Shown: piece after piece, positions 12,261 to 25,900 of the stretch
Layout of the letters: the number at the start of each line of letters is the position of its first letter
Numbering within the stretch: the first letter of the stretch is position 1
From: Seriola aureovittata
Taxonomy: Eukaryota > Chordata > Actinopteri > Carangiformes > Carangidae
Direction of reading: 5' to 3'
NCBI RefSeq assembly: GCF_021018895.1
Contig: NC_079376.1
Coordinates: 9,927,001 to 9,991,000, forward strand
DNA: 64,000 bases
Translations under genes and position numbers: made by a program
Notes under the pieces: model-generated
Told to the model about the DNA's origin: nothing
The model's input: only the letters and a program-made list of their open reading frames with translations
The model's database searches: none

Positions 12261-14649
12261 TTAACACAGAGCATGGCCATCCAACCATTGAAACTGCCAC
12301 GAGATTTATAGTGAGAACATGTAAAGAGGCTGCTGTCTGGTTCTCCAGGAAACCAAAATATCTTCCTCTCTTCTCCCATTACTGAGTGTTTGCCTTTGTT
12401 TGCCTTTATTAATACCAATATATTACACTGGGAAAAGCAGGAGAGCATTACTTGGAAAGACAGAAGTGGGGGATAAAAAATGGAGGTATTGTAAGGGGGG
12501 CCAGGGCAGTTTCTGTTCATCTCCAGCTGCTTCCCTGCTCATCACACTGAGAACTAACATGAAACACACTCACGCTACGGTCTCCTCTCACAAACATCTG
12601 ACATCCATTAAGGATACTGATGGAGGACCAAGCCTCTGAGGGGACTTGCGGTCCCATCTCTCAGCTCCTCTGCTAGAAAAGAAAGGAAAGGAAGGGGGAG
12701 GACGAAAGAAATTGAAAGAAGGGGATATTTCTGACAACTATAAATAGGTCCAAACTTGGGCCACAATGCAGGCCTTTTCTCTTCTAGGTGAGCAACCAAC
12801 TATTTCAACATGTGCGCTCATTTTTTTTTTTTTTTTTTTAACCAAGCTTGTGTAACAAAATGTAGAATTTGGTGGACACGTTCTGTGAAAACCACTTTAC
12901 CACAAGTACCTTCATATTTAGCATCGTTTGACTCCTAGTGAAACCTCTCCTACTATTTATCTCTCATAATACCACAATCTAATCGGTTTAAGCATCGACA
13001 GTGGAAGCAGTGAAAAAATAAAATCTGAGCTGGGTCACCAGAGCAGGAACATAAAATGACCACTGGGTTTTGTGGTGTGTCTTTGCGCTTTACCAGCCAT
13101 CGTGGCATGTAACCAAACATCACTTGGAGGCCCCTATTCTTACTGAGAATATCAAGTGAAATAATTAATTAGTCAATAATCCAAATAGACTGATAGAAAA
13201 CAATTGCAACACTGAAAACTGCTCATAATTTCTCGCTCTGTTTCCACGGTGGCAGTTCTGCACAGTCTGGACTTTGCCCGTCTTTGAGAGTCCCCACAGG
13301 CCGTTCTGTGAAAACATTCCAAAGCCGTCTGTGGGATATGTCTATTCCCCGGGAACTTTTCCCCACTCAGATAAGTCAACCCTGACAGTGTGAAACATCA
13401 TCTGAAAACACTGACGATCAGCCCAACACATGTAGGTCTCCGCAGAGGTCCTGAGGGCAGAACCCTCACCTTGTAAATGACAGGCGGATCTGAAAGAGTT
13501 TACTTGCAGACAATGCATTAGCCAGCGCCTCCGTGCTTATGTAGGGATTGTCATCTTTCCTGGAAGAGATAATAAAAGGCAGTCGGTTTGACAGCAGTGC
13601 AGCACAAACAAGCAGACGATCATGAATGAATACGAACACTGTATGTGTATCCACTTTTTTTTTTTTTTTGCAGAGAGTTAGACCGGCCAGTTTAACAGTC
13701 AAACAGTATGAGTGTGGCATTGATCATCTAACTCTTGGCAAGAAAGCTAATAAGCGTAGTTCCCATAAAGTCAGACTATTTCTTTCACATTTGGCAAGAA
13801 GACAAGTTAGGTAGTAAGTGTGTAAACTGAAGAGGCTTACAGGAGAAATGTGAGGAGAAAATGAGCTGTAGAAGGTGTTTGTCTAAACAAGGTAACACTA
13901 GCTCCCTGTTTGATCTGTATAAAGCTGAGTGAGAGGAACATCACCCTGCTGTCTCCTCTACGTGTTTATTTCAGCATGTTACCCCATTGGGCCACCCTAC
14001 CTGGACCCCCACACACATCGACCCACAGACAAACAGAGGGATAAAGAGAAGGATAGTGTGAAAGAGAGGAAAGACGCACCTCATTAATCTTCCTGGCACT
14101 TTCCACTCCACGGCTGTCTGTTTTACCAGCAAGTTTACTTTTCCGTGGAGGTGAAAGTGACTGATACCCAAACGGCCGCCTTAAAATGCAAAATGTTCAA
14201 CGTCACCGTCAAGTAATAATTTACACAGTTTGTAATTTACACGCTGCCCTGTTTTCTGAACTCCTTCATGCCCTCTGCGTTGATCTTGTCTCTTAAAATG
14301 GAATTCCCAAAATGTTTGGACACATACTCTTTCTTCTCCCAGCTGGCATGTAAAGGAGTGTGGGCTGGTCTATTATGACGTGCTGAAGAGAGCACATCAA
14401 AACTTACATGTACAGTTACTGAGAGAGTTTTCCTGATAAGTTTAGTTGACTAAAGATGGCATTCCTGAGGTGCTCTGACTCATTCAAACCAAGTGATTTT
14501 ACTTAAAGTGAAAGACTTCTGTCTGCTGACACAAACCAGGCAGGCAGACTGGTACACGTTATGAAAAGATACAGCATGTCCTGTTGTTCTGACTGGACAT
14601 GACAAAAGCACATCCTTTAAGGAAGCAGTGGTCTGGTGGTGTGTTCAGG

Positions 14650-14925
14650 GAATGTTTGACATCTTGAGAAATTCACTTTTTTTTTTTTTTTTTACATAGA
14701 GTTAGATGAGAAGATCACAGTGACTCCCTGGAGTCGTGTCCTCACCTGGAGGTTCCCAAGTGAGGACACAACAGTCAGGACTTGTTGGTTTTACGCTATT
14801 TTTTTTCAAAGATTAAACAAACAAGATACACCATGTTAATTAGTGAGCATGAGAGGTGCTTTATTAAACTTTGGTTAGAGGCTGACCAGCTGTTTCTAGT
14901 CTTTATGATAAGAAATTCCAAAATT
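14650..14925. repeat. dispersed teleost repeat remnant
   Basis: GAGTTAGATGAGAAGATC (14699-14716) and, about 110 bp on, GTTAATTAGTGAGC...AGAGGTGC and CTGTTTCTAGTCTTTATG match two parts of a very common percomorph interspersed repeat. Its class is not assigned here. The middle is rearranged and includes a hairpin (14736-14769). Confidence 0.55.
14736..14769. repeat. inverted repeat / hairpin
   Basis: GTGTCCTCAC and its exact complement GTGAGGACAC flank CTGGAGGTTCCCAA. Pairing extends three more base pairs beyond one mismatch. It lies within a dispersed repeat remnant. Confidence 0.85.
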
Positions 14926-17900
14926 TAAATCTTGGCAAGAAAGAAAATAGCAAGTTTTGTATTTCTTACCTACTTAAGTTTTGAGTTAAGTCTTTTTTCA
15001 TTTGTTTTTCAAGTCAGATAACAGAAGAGACAGCAGCATAGACACAAGAACAAACAGCAAACTTGGTTATTAAGATGTTCTGCCCCTAAGAACACAATGT
15101 AATTAAGATACCAACACATTAAGAGGTTTATTATTCTTGACAAGCTCACATTCTCCCACACAAACAAACACGGTGACAGCGGTCAGGCAGCCCATCCCAA
15201 GCCAGGCTCCAGTGCGGAGGGATATCAGACTTGTGAATTGGGGGGGGGGGGGGTGTGTCTGAATGACAATGGGTCTGGCAGCCCTGAAGGAGATCGTTAT
15301 GGGCAGCAGGGCCAGGCAGCGGCTGCCGTGTACTGGAGTCAACAGCCCCAATCACACACCTGGAACCTGGAGCCCAGACAGCCGGGGGAAGGTGGAGCCG
15401 CTGGCAGGGACGGAGGAGCCCCAGCCCAGACAGATCAACCATGGCCGTGATGTCTCTGCTTTCAGTCCCACCTTGTTGGTGACCTGCACGTGTCCCTCCT
15501 TTCCATCATATTTGCCCAAAGCCAGTCTTGTTAAATCCCCTTCCATTTGCCCTCATCTATTACCAGCTCCTCCTCTTCTTCAGGACCCTGTGGACCACAC
15601 CCATCTATCCCCACCTTAAACTGCTGTGCTCCAGTTTAATCACCACTGGATGAGGGTGGAGGTGGGTGGGAGGCAAAAACCACATATTACATCATGTATT
15701 TACTTATCCAGGGTAGCTAGTGAGCGACATGGAGAGTGGAGCTAGGGGTGAAAGGTGAAGGATTCAGGAGTAAATGACTCATGACCAAAACCAAAGGGTT
15801 GGATTGCGGGGACAAGGTTGCTTAAACATGAAAAGGTGCAACACACCTCCACAAAGACACTACACGTTAGTGTCTGTGGGTGGAGCATAAAAGTCCTAAA
15901 ACTTTTCACCTGGGGTTCATGTGATTGCAACAGACAAATTTCCAAACTAATCCTCAGAGACTTCCCAGATGTACACGTCTTGAATATAACACCATAATGT
16001 TTCCCAGAATACAGAGTAAGCACTTTGAGATTATTTGCTATTAATGAAAACAATTAGGGGCTCAGGCTTTTGGTAGCCTGCCAACTACTGTTTCAACATT
16101 TTTTCCTTCCTTGCAAGTGGAATTTGAACTCTCTAAATTGCTTCCCTTTAGTAACAATGCAGTAAACACCCTCCAATCCCCTCTCAACCATCTGCCCATG
16201 GTCAACATCACCTCAGTAACTGCTAGTGACATGTGCCGCAGATCGGCCTTGTAGTGCGTCCAACCACCCCACCTTAGCGAGGTGGTGCAGCTCAGAGAGA
16301 CCAAACAGACCCAGTGAAGTCAATCGGCACACTGTTACATTTACCATGAGTGTGGGGTTTCTTTATTTTAATGGGGAGATCCTCTATCCTGAGAAAATAG
16401 GTGGCTGAGAGGGGGTGAAACAGAGAACAAAAAAGAAAGAAATGGGAGGTAAGGAAGAAAAATTACAAGGAAAGTAAAAGAAAAGAGTAAAGACAAGAGT
16501 AAGGAAGGGTGCATTGATTTCCACTCATTCATCTCCCATGTCCCAGCAACCCCTTGCCTGTCTGTTGGAGCAGCAATGGCCCGCGCGGAGACATCAAGCA
16601 CATTCCAAGAGTCGGCCCAATTACGGGCAGATGAGGGGCAGTTCTCTTTGTTTAAGAACAAAGCCAGAAGTGACACAACTGGTCTTTAAAGGGAGCTCTC
16701 ACAGCCGTGGCTGAGGAGAGGGGGGCCCAGTGGGTGGGGGAGGTGACCAGCTGGTTATAAATATCTATTTGGTCAGTTACTGGAAGGAAAATTTGCAGTT
16801 TGTTTGTCATCCACTCATCCAGGTGGTGGGCCTGGTGGTTGCAAAACATCAGGGCAGAGAGAGACAGAGAGAAAAGGCCAACCTGTTTGAGTTTGACTGC
16901 CAGAAATGAGGAATTTGACTAATTCGTATATGAAAGCCACATGTCATCCTCTAGTGTAAACCTGCAATGAGAAAGTGCTCTTGGCAAGATCTCATTGCAT
17001 GTTTAACCCAGTAATTATTCTGGTCATACACATTAGATATTGCTGCAATGTGAATTAGTCTTGCACTCATAATTACACAATGTTAAAGAATTTTTTAATG
17101 ACTATCATCTGGAAAATAATAATATTGGAACATTCATGTTGAGCTGAATGCGATCACAGAATATTCATATTCCATAAAGAAACCTTAAACTAATCAAGAA
17201 TAATGGGAAAAGAATTAAGTTAAACATCTTGAAAATTCCTGGACTTTGGCCTGAGACTATTTTTGTTCGACTATCAAAACTATGAAATGCATTTATAATC
17301 TTGTGTGGGCTATGGATTGTGAATAGCTGTTAGGATAACTCAAATTATCCTGATTTTTGTTTATCTTCTGAGTATCAAACACTCGCCCCAAATGGGCTAG
17401 AAAAGTCCCTGTAAAAAGTGTCATTGTTGACAGTGAACAGCAGCAATGTACAGCTTCATTCAGTGCATTACAATTGTTTCCAAAGGTGACAAGTTTTTAG
17501 AGTGGGTACAAACTATCAAACATTCACAGAAGCATCTTAAACCACTTGTGCCGAGTAATCCACCTCTCCAAGCGTTGTATTATTGCCCTAAAAAAATTCA
17601 AAGCTTCCCTGGAAGGTTTGTCACTGTAAAAGACAACATTTTTTACAGGTACCTTTCAAGCTTAAAGGGGGTGTGATTCGATACTAAAAAGTTAGATTCT
17701 TAGTGGAGTAACACTTTAATAACACACATTGTGCAAGTGGTTGTTGATGGCCAGAAGCATGCAGTATTGGGCTGCAGAGGGGCGGGACGAGTTTAAAGTT
17801 TAATTCCCACTCTGCAGTAAATTAGAACACAGCAGGGTAATGTCTGTTTATTCCAAATACAGCTGCCTGGGCCTCTCTCCTATCCCTCTCTTTCTCTCCC

Positions 17901-18523
17901 CACAGACCACACCACGGCCCCCAGGATCACCTGGACCAGCAGTACACACGCAAATAGCACTGCACAAAACACACGTTATGCAAACACATGCACTTGCATA
18001 AACAAACAAATGGGCACATGCATACATGCACGCATATGCACAGGGATACAGACACAAACTCACACTGTACTCATGAACTCACACACAAAGATGTAAACAC
18101 ACTGGTTAGCACTAGAACAGATACATTACAAATAGATTTTGGAGTTCATTGACACCAGTGACTCGTGGGCTGAACTTAAACAAAGAGGCACTTTGTGGCT
18201 ACTTGCTTCATTTTGATTTTCATTCTATCAAGATTATATCTCATTCTTCTATCGTAATATATAAAGTATATTCTTACGGAAAATTGTCTATATGAAATAA
18301 TTTATATGGAGACTGAATCATAAAGCTGTTTGTTTTTCACTATTTAAGGATTTGTGGCTGTAGCAAAGTTTGCAGTGATGTTGTATTGGAGTGTTCCTGT
18401 TAATCTGTCCACCCTTGTGACTAAAAACTTTGCAGTAGTCTGTAATAAAGTTTTTAAGTAAACCTAAATGCTCTAAAGCAGCGGACCAGTTGGGACATCA
18501 GCTTTACAATGAGCAGGTCTTTG

Positions 18524-18537
18524 CTGCCTTCTAGTGG
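18524..18537 (-). promoter_or_regulatory. CTCF-like motif
   Basis: On the minus strand the site reads CCACTAGAAGGCAG, one mismatch from the CTCF core CCASYAGRKGGCRS. It lies about 0.67 kb upstream of the ddhd1 start codon. Confidence 0.45.
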
Positions 18538-18601
18538 CAGATCAAGTCGTTGCACGTTGTAAATAATTAAAGTAAGGCCTATAACAATTGATAGGTGTTT
18601 G

Positions 18602-18615
18602 TCTCCATCTAGTGG
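18602..18615 (-). promoter_or_regulatory. CTCF-like motif, second copy
   Basis: On the minus strand the site reads CCACTAGATGGAGA, close to the CTCF core and in the same orientation as the motif 65 bp upstream. Confidence 0.4.
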
Positions 18616-18899
18616 AAAAAAAGATGAATGCGTTTTACGAGTGGGAGACTGTCGTCATGCTCGCGTAATTTCTACGTGCGCGTTCACGAAGGAATCCTGT
18701 GATCTGTGCGTCAGCTGTCAAGCCACACACACGCATACTACAGCGTTGTTTCCATGCAAGGTTTGTTTGGACAACGAATGAATCTGAAATTCCACCGAAA
18801 CCCGGAACACTCAAAGTATGGTGACTACAGTGTTACACCTACCAGACTGGACGAAAGCGCCACGGTGAAAGGAAAGTGGGGGGTTTGACACAGGTTTTT

Positions 18900-19196
18900 A
18901 GAGGAGAAAGAAGGTTAGACGGATTTTCTGGTTTTAACGTTACAGACTTTGCTAGTAGTACGCTAGTTCTCCAACCAGCTCCATTAGCTTAGCCGGCTAG
19001 CAAGCTAACAAGCTGATAGCGGTACACTCAAGGAAATGCGGTGCGAGCTTGTCTGGAGATCTTTAATTTTGTTGAGATTTTCATTTTAGCACTGTCTAAT
19101 GTGAAATGTTGTGGTAGCTTACAAAGTAGTGAGAGCTTGGACAAGGTGAAGTGACAGACGAGGAGGTAACTGTGAGGTTGGGTTGCTCGGATAGTT
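18900..19196 (+). promoter_or_regulatory. ddhd1: probable ddhd1 promoter / 5' UTR
   Basis: Sequence immediately before the ddhd1 start. No convincing TATA box is visible, so the transcription start is not placed. A short upstream ORF begins at the ATG near 19035 and stops about 18 codons later. If included in the mRNA it could reduce initiation at 19197. The region just upstream (18600-18900) is richer in CpG than the flanks. Confidence 0.4.
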
Positions 19197-19992
19197 ATGA
19201 GCAGTTTCAACATTACAACCAAAACCTCCACGTTGAGCTCTTCTTTGAGCCCCGACAGTAAAGGTTCACCGGTCAGCGTTAACACTACCAACAACAACAA
19301 GGAGTGGGATCTGGGAAGCGATGTGTTTTCGTGCTGTCACGAGATGAGTCCCATGGACGGCGCGATGCAGGCAGGGATGTCCTCGGTCCAGTCTGGACTG
19401 GACGGACACCTGCCGCTTCTACACGCCAAACACCACAGCACCCAGACCGGGTTGTTGTTGAACCTGAGTTCCCCTGGAGCCTACCTCGACAGCAGCTCTC
19501 TGGAGTACAGCGACAACGACGGGAACAACGTTGGTCCGTTGTTCGAGAGGAGAAAGAGGTCGCGGTCCAACAGCTCCAGACACCGCTTCAACGAGGTGGT
19601 CACAGAGCTCGGACCTGAGGAGGTGCGGTGGTTTTACAAAGAGGACAAGAAAACTTGGAAGCCCTTTGTCGGGCATGACTCGCTTAATATCGAGCTTATG
19701 TTTCGGAAATACTGCGAGCTGAACCCTGGTGCAGCAGGCCCCCGGGTCAGCGTCGGGGAGGAAGAGTGCAGTAATAACCGTGTGGAAAGCAAAGGGCTGA
19801 ACGGTGCAGTGCCGGTGGAGACGAGGACCAGCAGTGTGCACGGAGGCCGGGGGTCCCTGGACACATCCACTGTGTCCTCGGAAGAGAGGGACCCTGACAG
19901 CATTGAAATCAATGTTGAGCCTGTGTGTGTCCGGGGAGGACTCTATGAGGTGGATATCAAAGAGAGAGAATGCTATCCTGTTTACTGGAAGC
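19197..19992 (+). CDS. ddhd1: ddhd1 coding exon 1 (residues 1-265)
   Basis: Start codon exon, ending at donor GTGAGT after one base of codon 266. The first ~110 residues are Ser/Asn-rich and low complexity, as expected for the poorly conserved N-terminus of this family. A basic patch follows (ERRKRSRSNSSRHR, 117-130), then the conserved VVTELGPEEVRWFYKEDKK block (134-152). The exon ends in the conserved VEPVCVRGGLYEVD...CYPVYW segment. The in-frame TGA at 19173 and the lack of an intervening ATG support this start. Confidence 0.95.
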
Positions 19993-22900
19993 GTGAGTAT
20001 CATAAAAGAATATCCCTGATCAAAGTCTTTAAAACCATATTTTTAGCTCTGCATCAGTCACAAGTTATATAGCTGCTCGTGGCAGGTGTCAGCAGCATCA
20101 CTAACTGAGTGCATGTCCATAGGCATTAATTCCCCTTGTGCACATATACCTCATTAATATACCATATATTCTGCAGTATAATGGCTGACAGCATACAGAT
20201 TAATGACCCACAGCCACTCAGAAGTCTGGTGCTCACTCAGAGACTCAGTGCAAGCATCATCCATCCCTGCTCCCATAAAAGATTTCCCATAAAATATACA
20301 AACTAGTAGATGATTATTCATTCAGTTTAGTTAATTGCATAGTTTTTCAGTATTTTTACGGGCTAAGTAATTACTTAGCCCAGTCTTTTGGGAACATCTA
20401 AACAACACAGGAAGTCAGTCTATTGGGTTCAGCTGATCTGTACTAACTAATTCATGGATATTTCCAGGAAAAGGCAGGGAACAAATGAAAGCAGTCACTA
20501 TAGAGCCTCAGAAAACCTGACCTTGATGAAAGGGTTTGTGGGTAGCTGGTTCTTTTGAAGGTTAATGCCAAGTGACATTTAGAGAAGCAGTTATTTTCCT
20601 GAACGTTCATGCTGTGGATGTAAGTCCTTTATAGTCAGTTCAGGCCCTCGCTGCGCTGTTTAAGTTTGGTCTGTAACACTGCTAATACAGTGTCATGTTA
20701 GCATTTAAGGCCCTGCATTTGAGATGGAAACAAATACACAAGGAGAATATTTAAGAATTAATATATAAGTTATGGATAGAGAGACCAGTTCATGTGGTTG
20801 GAAGTGTTGTTGATATAATGTAAAATGTTCAGATATTCTTATACAAGAATACAAAATGTGATGGTTTTGGTAATGGCTTTATGTTCTAACATGTAAATAT
20901 AGCAAACAAGGTGAATAGTTCACTTTTCATTTTGTGGGAATTTGAAACGTCACATGTTGTTGACTTATCTCCTCAGACCAGATATGAACCACCTTCACAA
21001 ATGAGTGACTAGAATCTACTGTGAGCCTCTATCAGTGTGTTTTTCTTGTGTGTCTCTCTTAGCCTTAGCGTTGTGGTTGGCCTCTCTGTCTATAAATGAG
21101 AGTATGTTGATGGGCAGTGTCACTCTCTGTTTTTCCAAAATTTGCCTACATTCAGTTCTGCTTTTACACTCATATTCACTCCAGGAGAATGAGTTAATAA
21201 TGTCACTCAAGACTGTAATCAAAACCGGCCTCGATTCATAAGCTGCTGAGACTTGGCCCTTCTGGAATTACCAGACTTGTTGAGGTAAATGGAAATCAGT
21301 TTACGTCATCCAAAACGCATACTGAATAGGAATCAGTTCCTAGAAAGGGACTGTGGTAACACTTACTTTGGAAGATTTAATTTCAACCAAAACACATCAG
21401 GGCCCCTTAGGTTCCTGGATTCATAGGACTAGGTCCCAAATGTCTGTCCTTACAAGGAATTTATTGTTTTGTAGCTGAGACTAAATCTGTTTTCTTTTTA
21501 CTTTTTCTTGCAGAGCAAGACCATATTTCAGTGATGAGAGGCCAGTGGTTTATTGACGGTACCTGGCTCCCTTTAGAAGAAGAGGAGAGTGACCTAATCG
21601 AGCATGAACACCTGAACCATTTCCGTGGGCAACAGATGCAGGACACATTTGAGACAGATTTGGTCGTCAGGACCGTCGATAGCAAAGATGGTGAGAGAAT
21701 GGGAAGGGCATGGGTAGAAGTATAAGGATAATATATTTATTTTTTATAATTTTATTGCGGCAGAATGTTCTTACTCTAGAAAGCCACAAACTATATCACA
21801 TATTTTAAACAACACAGGACAGAAACATCCATTCTGGTAACTAAGGATTGAATAAATGATAGTGTGGTTTGGGGTTGAAACAAAAGGCCCAAAACACCAT
21901 ATAGCAAACCAGTGACATAAAAATTGTTCTCTTCTTTACTGGTGGATTCACTGAATGTGAAGTATTTTTATTCCAGGCAGGCCGTATCTTGTAAAATAAC
22001 ACGTACAGTGTGCTGTGTTAGGGCAGTGAGGAAATGCTCCCTTAGGTGTGATTAGTTATAAACTCCATTAAAAAGTAAAGGCATCATCTTCACAATAAAG
22101 CCAGAAGAAAAGGATTGTGAGTCATAAATGGTGAATTATGTGACACCCCTGCCTGCTGTGGTACCGATGTGCAGTCAAGAGAAATGAATGGAGCAGGTGC
22201 CTCCATTCACGTGTGCGTGCGTGTGTGCCTGCGTGCATATGTGTGTGTGCGTATTTGTGTGTGCGTGTGTGTGTGTAGATTTTGTCGTGTCATCCTCCCA
22301 ATGTAAAGCAGGTGCAGCTCATTCTGGCATTCTGCATGCTGGCACGTCCCTGTCGCAGGGCTGGCTCAGGCGAAATGTAGCAGGCTTTAGCTGTGGAACG
22401 CAATAAGAAAGAGGTCCTTTGATTCAGCAGTCTTCTCAAGGCAGCCAGATCTACAGGACCTTCTCTGGTGATGAATGTGTGGGTGTGTGAATGTGGCAGA
22501 TAAATAGAGAGAAGCAGAGAAAAAGATGCAGCAACTGTTAAAGAGGGTGAGAAAATATTTAGTCTGCATTACAAATATAACTGAGCGAAACAGAAACAGG
22601 CATCAAAATAACACCAAAGTAATTTGAAACATAAATACTAAATCAGTGTATGGCAGCTTAACAATAATATGTACTGAACTTCCAATTAGCTTTAGTTCCT
22701 GTAATGTGTTTTGTTTATTGTTAAATTGTTCTGAATCAAACAAAGCCTCAGTCAGACCTTGAACAGGTTATTGATTTATATTGCAAATCTATCTAGCTTG
22801 TTCTCTTTTTTTTGTTTGCCCCATGTATTTAGTACACTGCACCATTGCGGACATGTCAGGACACTGTCACTTCCCCTTCCTCAGAATAAATTAAGGCCTG

Positions 22901-25900
22901 TAGATAAGACTATCAACAGAGCAGAGGAAAGTCACTTGCATCGTCACCCTTTGGGTCATATAGTCCCTGCTATTACATCGTCCCTCAAATTGCATCATAG
23001 ACATGTTTAGGAACAAACTGGAAGGTCACCCCTGTTCCACAAGCAGTAGTGTACATGTACAGATGGACACTAAAATATCTGTATATGCACACAGGCATGT
23101 AAACAGTCACAGAGTCAGATAATCTGCAAAGTTTAGTTCTATCACAATATTATACAGTTAAAAATGGGTTCTTACCTTACATAATTTTTAGTATTAAAAC
23201 TCTAATGTCTTATTTTGACACAACTTTGCCATTTAACAGCTAGAAGTGAGAACATTGAGCATGTTTTTAGAACCGTCCTGCTGCCTTTGCTTTTCACTCC
23301 TATGTTTTTCTCCTAGAGAGTTAAAATAACGAGACTGATAGATCCTGTGAATTCACCTTGTCTGGGCTGCTGTTAAAGGGAGCCGTTACAATAGAGTATT
23401 TTCCTTCTGAATTATTAAATCTGAAGCACTTGCAGCCATAAGAAGGCTACCTTGAACCGCATTACGATAGATAAATGGATCATAAAGCAAGTGAGCCAGG
23501 CTCTGACATTACTGCAGTACATACATTTTCCCTGCTATCTCTTACTCTCTCCGTCTCTCATCTCTCTTTTCTCTACCCTTCTCCTTGTGCCTCAGTAGCT
23601 AGCTGAGACTAAAGGTTAGTGAAGCAGAAGACATACAGTATGATCAGCATACCAGCGTGCAATGCAGGCATAACATGAGAATGTGGGCAGGACTACTCCT
23701 CGGTACAGAAAGTGTACAAATGTCCTGTTCTCTCATGGTACAAATGTACTTTTCTGCATATCCTTTGAAGAACTGACTGTTGCCGTAGGAACATTAACAG
23801 TGGTCACAAATGCTGACTTTGTGGCATCAGAGAGAAAGCCATGGATCTTATTTCAGTTACTGAAGCCAAAAATGGCCACAGGGACGTTACAGTTGATGGA
23901 TTTTATTAATTGTATTTTAATGTTTCGTTTAAATCATTTCCAACTTTGATCAGTGGGATGTTTTTTCTTAGAATAATGGTGCCATCTGAGGAAAATGTTA
24001 TTTGTAATTTTTCAGAGAGCTGTATATCAAATAGGAAAAAAAAAAGGAATCAGAAAAAAATATTTAATCAGGAGAAGATCCTGTTCGCTCACTTCTAGCT
24101 TTTCCTATTCACGTGTATGTGGAGTATTGAAGAGTATGCCTATGGTGGAAACTATAGGGTGTGCCCCAGTCTGTTTGGCTTCTCAGACGTCAAGGAAAAA
24201 TAAAGCCAGCACGCAGTGGGCTGAGCACAGTGTCATCTGTCAGCATAACACTTTTGGTATTTTAGAGGTAGGCAAGGCTCAAGTTTGTTTGTGTGCGCTA
24301 TGTATTCAGCTAGATATTTATTGAACCAGCACATGAGACTGGGAACACACTGCACGACTAATGACTGATGGCACATGTTTTAAAGAACCAGAAATGTCTT
24401 GTGTGGTAGAGGGGCTCACATCTGGCACAGATCAGTTAGATTTGGTGATTTTTGTGCTCAAGATATCAAATATGTTTTGAAATCATCAGGCGGCAAGAGA
24501 CAAAAAGTCTGTGGGATTGTCCAAGTCTATTGCTCATTGTAACAACAATAGATAGCTTTGTCTTGACTGATCTGGAAATGATTGTTGGTTGTCCAGTTTT
24601 GCCTTCAGATGAAGTTATGTGTGTCATGTAGCACATTACTTTCTACCACACCAGCAAAGGTTATCTGTTCCTTATGATGAGGATTCTGTGCATAGTGAAT
24701 TTCTCACTCATTAGGGAACACTTGTTTATGGATCCATCAGTGCTGTAATGCCCAAATGGATTTCACTGATAGCTTTTACAGCAAATAAACATCCTGTGCA
24801 CTCAGCAGGTCTCCTCTCATCTGCCTCAGCCTTTCACCTCTGCTGAGGGAGACACTGCTGACATTTGCAAGTCTGATTCTCAGAATGAATGATGTAGTCA
24901 GATCTGAGACCCATGGACTTAGCTTAACAGATTTGATTAACAGATGCTGATCGAGCCAGCCATTTGACTAATTCAGTGATTTAATGTATATATAACTCAG
25001 TTTGATTGAGCTGCAGCTTGGTTCAAGTTGTATGTAAGTGTTTAAAATGTACATACAAACACATTAATTTTACTAATTATCTAGATGCAGCAATTGTTTA
25101 TTAACTTTACTTAGCTTCGTCAGTGATGATTTAGTTTCATCAGTGTAAACATTTGTGTGTGAGTGTTTTTATCATTTTTTTTCAGGATTTGGTAGTTACC
25201 AAACCATATATCTATAAAAATACAGGAAATTACAGGAACAGGACTTGTGTTTTTTATGTTTATGAGAAATAACAACAAAACAATACTTGACATGCAGATT
25301 TCTTTTTTGTTTTTTTGTTTCTTGCTCTGAGCGGGACTCAGAATCAGTTCCCTGAAACAATTTTAATGCAAAGTATAAAGTATTCATTAACCCAAATGGA
25401 AACAAATGCCTCTAGATGCTGTCTAGAAAGTGTGCTCTTATTTGTGTCTCACTTTTTTCACAAAATGTCTTGAAATGCTGGATAATTTTGTGCCCCTTGA
25501 TTTACAATACAGTTCTATTTTCTTATACTCTGTTCATAATTTATTCTGTGGAAATTTGTTGTTGTCCCCTAAAGGTTATTTCTTCCACCTCTAATGTTTT
25601 AAGTGTGGAACAAACAAAATGTGTTCCAGTGATGCTGTCTTTTTCAGAAGCTTTACAGTGTATTGCACTCACACAAAAGTTAAAAGAAGTTAAAGAAATC
25701 ATTGTTAATTTTATGACATGTTTCGTTTTCACAGTGAAGACAGTAGGTTTCTGTAGTTAAGTGTAATTCAGAGTCTACCTCAGTCATCTTGGGCGTATGT
25801 CAAGAAGCGCTGTATTTTGGGCTGTAGGCTGACTCATACCCCAGCCTATTACTTAGGCATTGTTCCATTATTTCATGATATCTACCTGCAGCCACCAGGC

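Larger units (their letters stand above)
1..18899. other. non-coding region upstream of ddhd1
   Basis: No gene recognised. ORFs here are short, interrupted and driven by CA/GT or C/T repeats. Purine-rich stretches occur at about 3105-3180, 10440-10620 and 16410-16510, and a weak telomere-like GGGTTAGG-type stretch lies at about 11085-11180. Separate entries list microsatellites, a repeat remnant and candidate regulatory blocks. By the human gene order this side faces BMP4, but no bmp4 exon lies in the window. Confidence 0.7.

Noticed and set aside
15238..15619. GC-rich region with overlapping ORFs on both strands
   Set aside because: Several frames are open only because of high GC and low stop density. 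No recognised family or convincing splice pair was found, and the reading frames start in a G-run.
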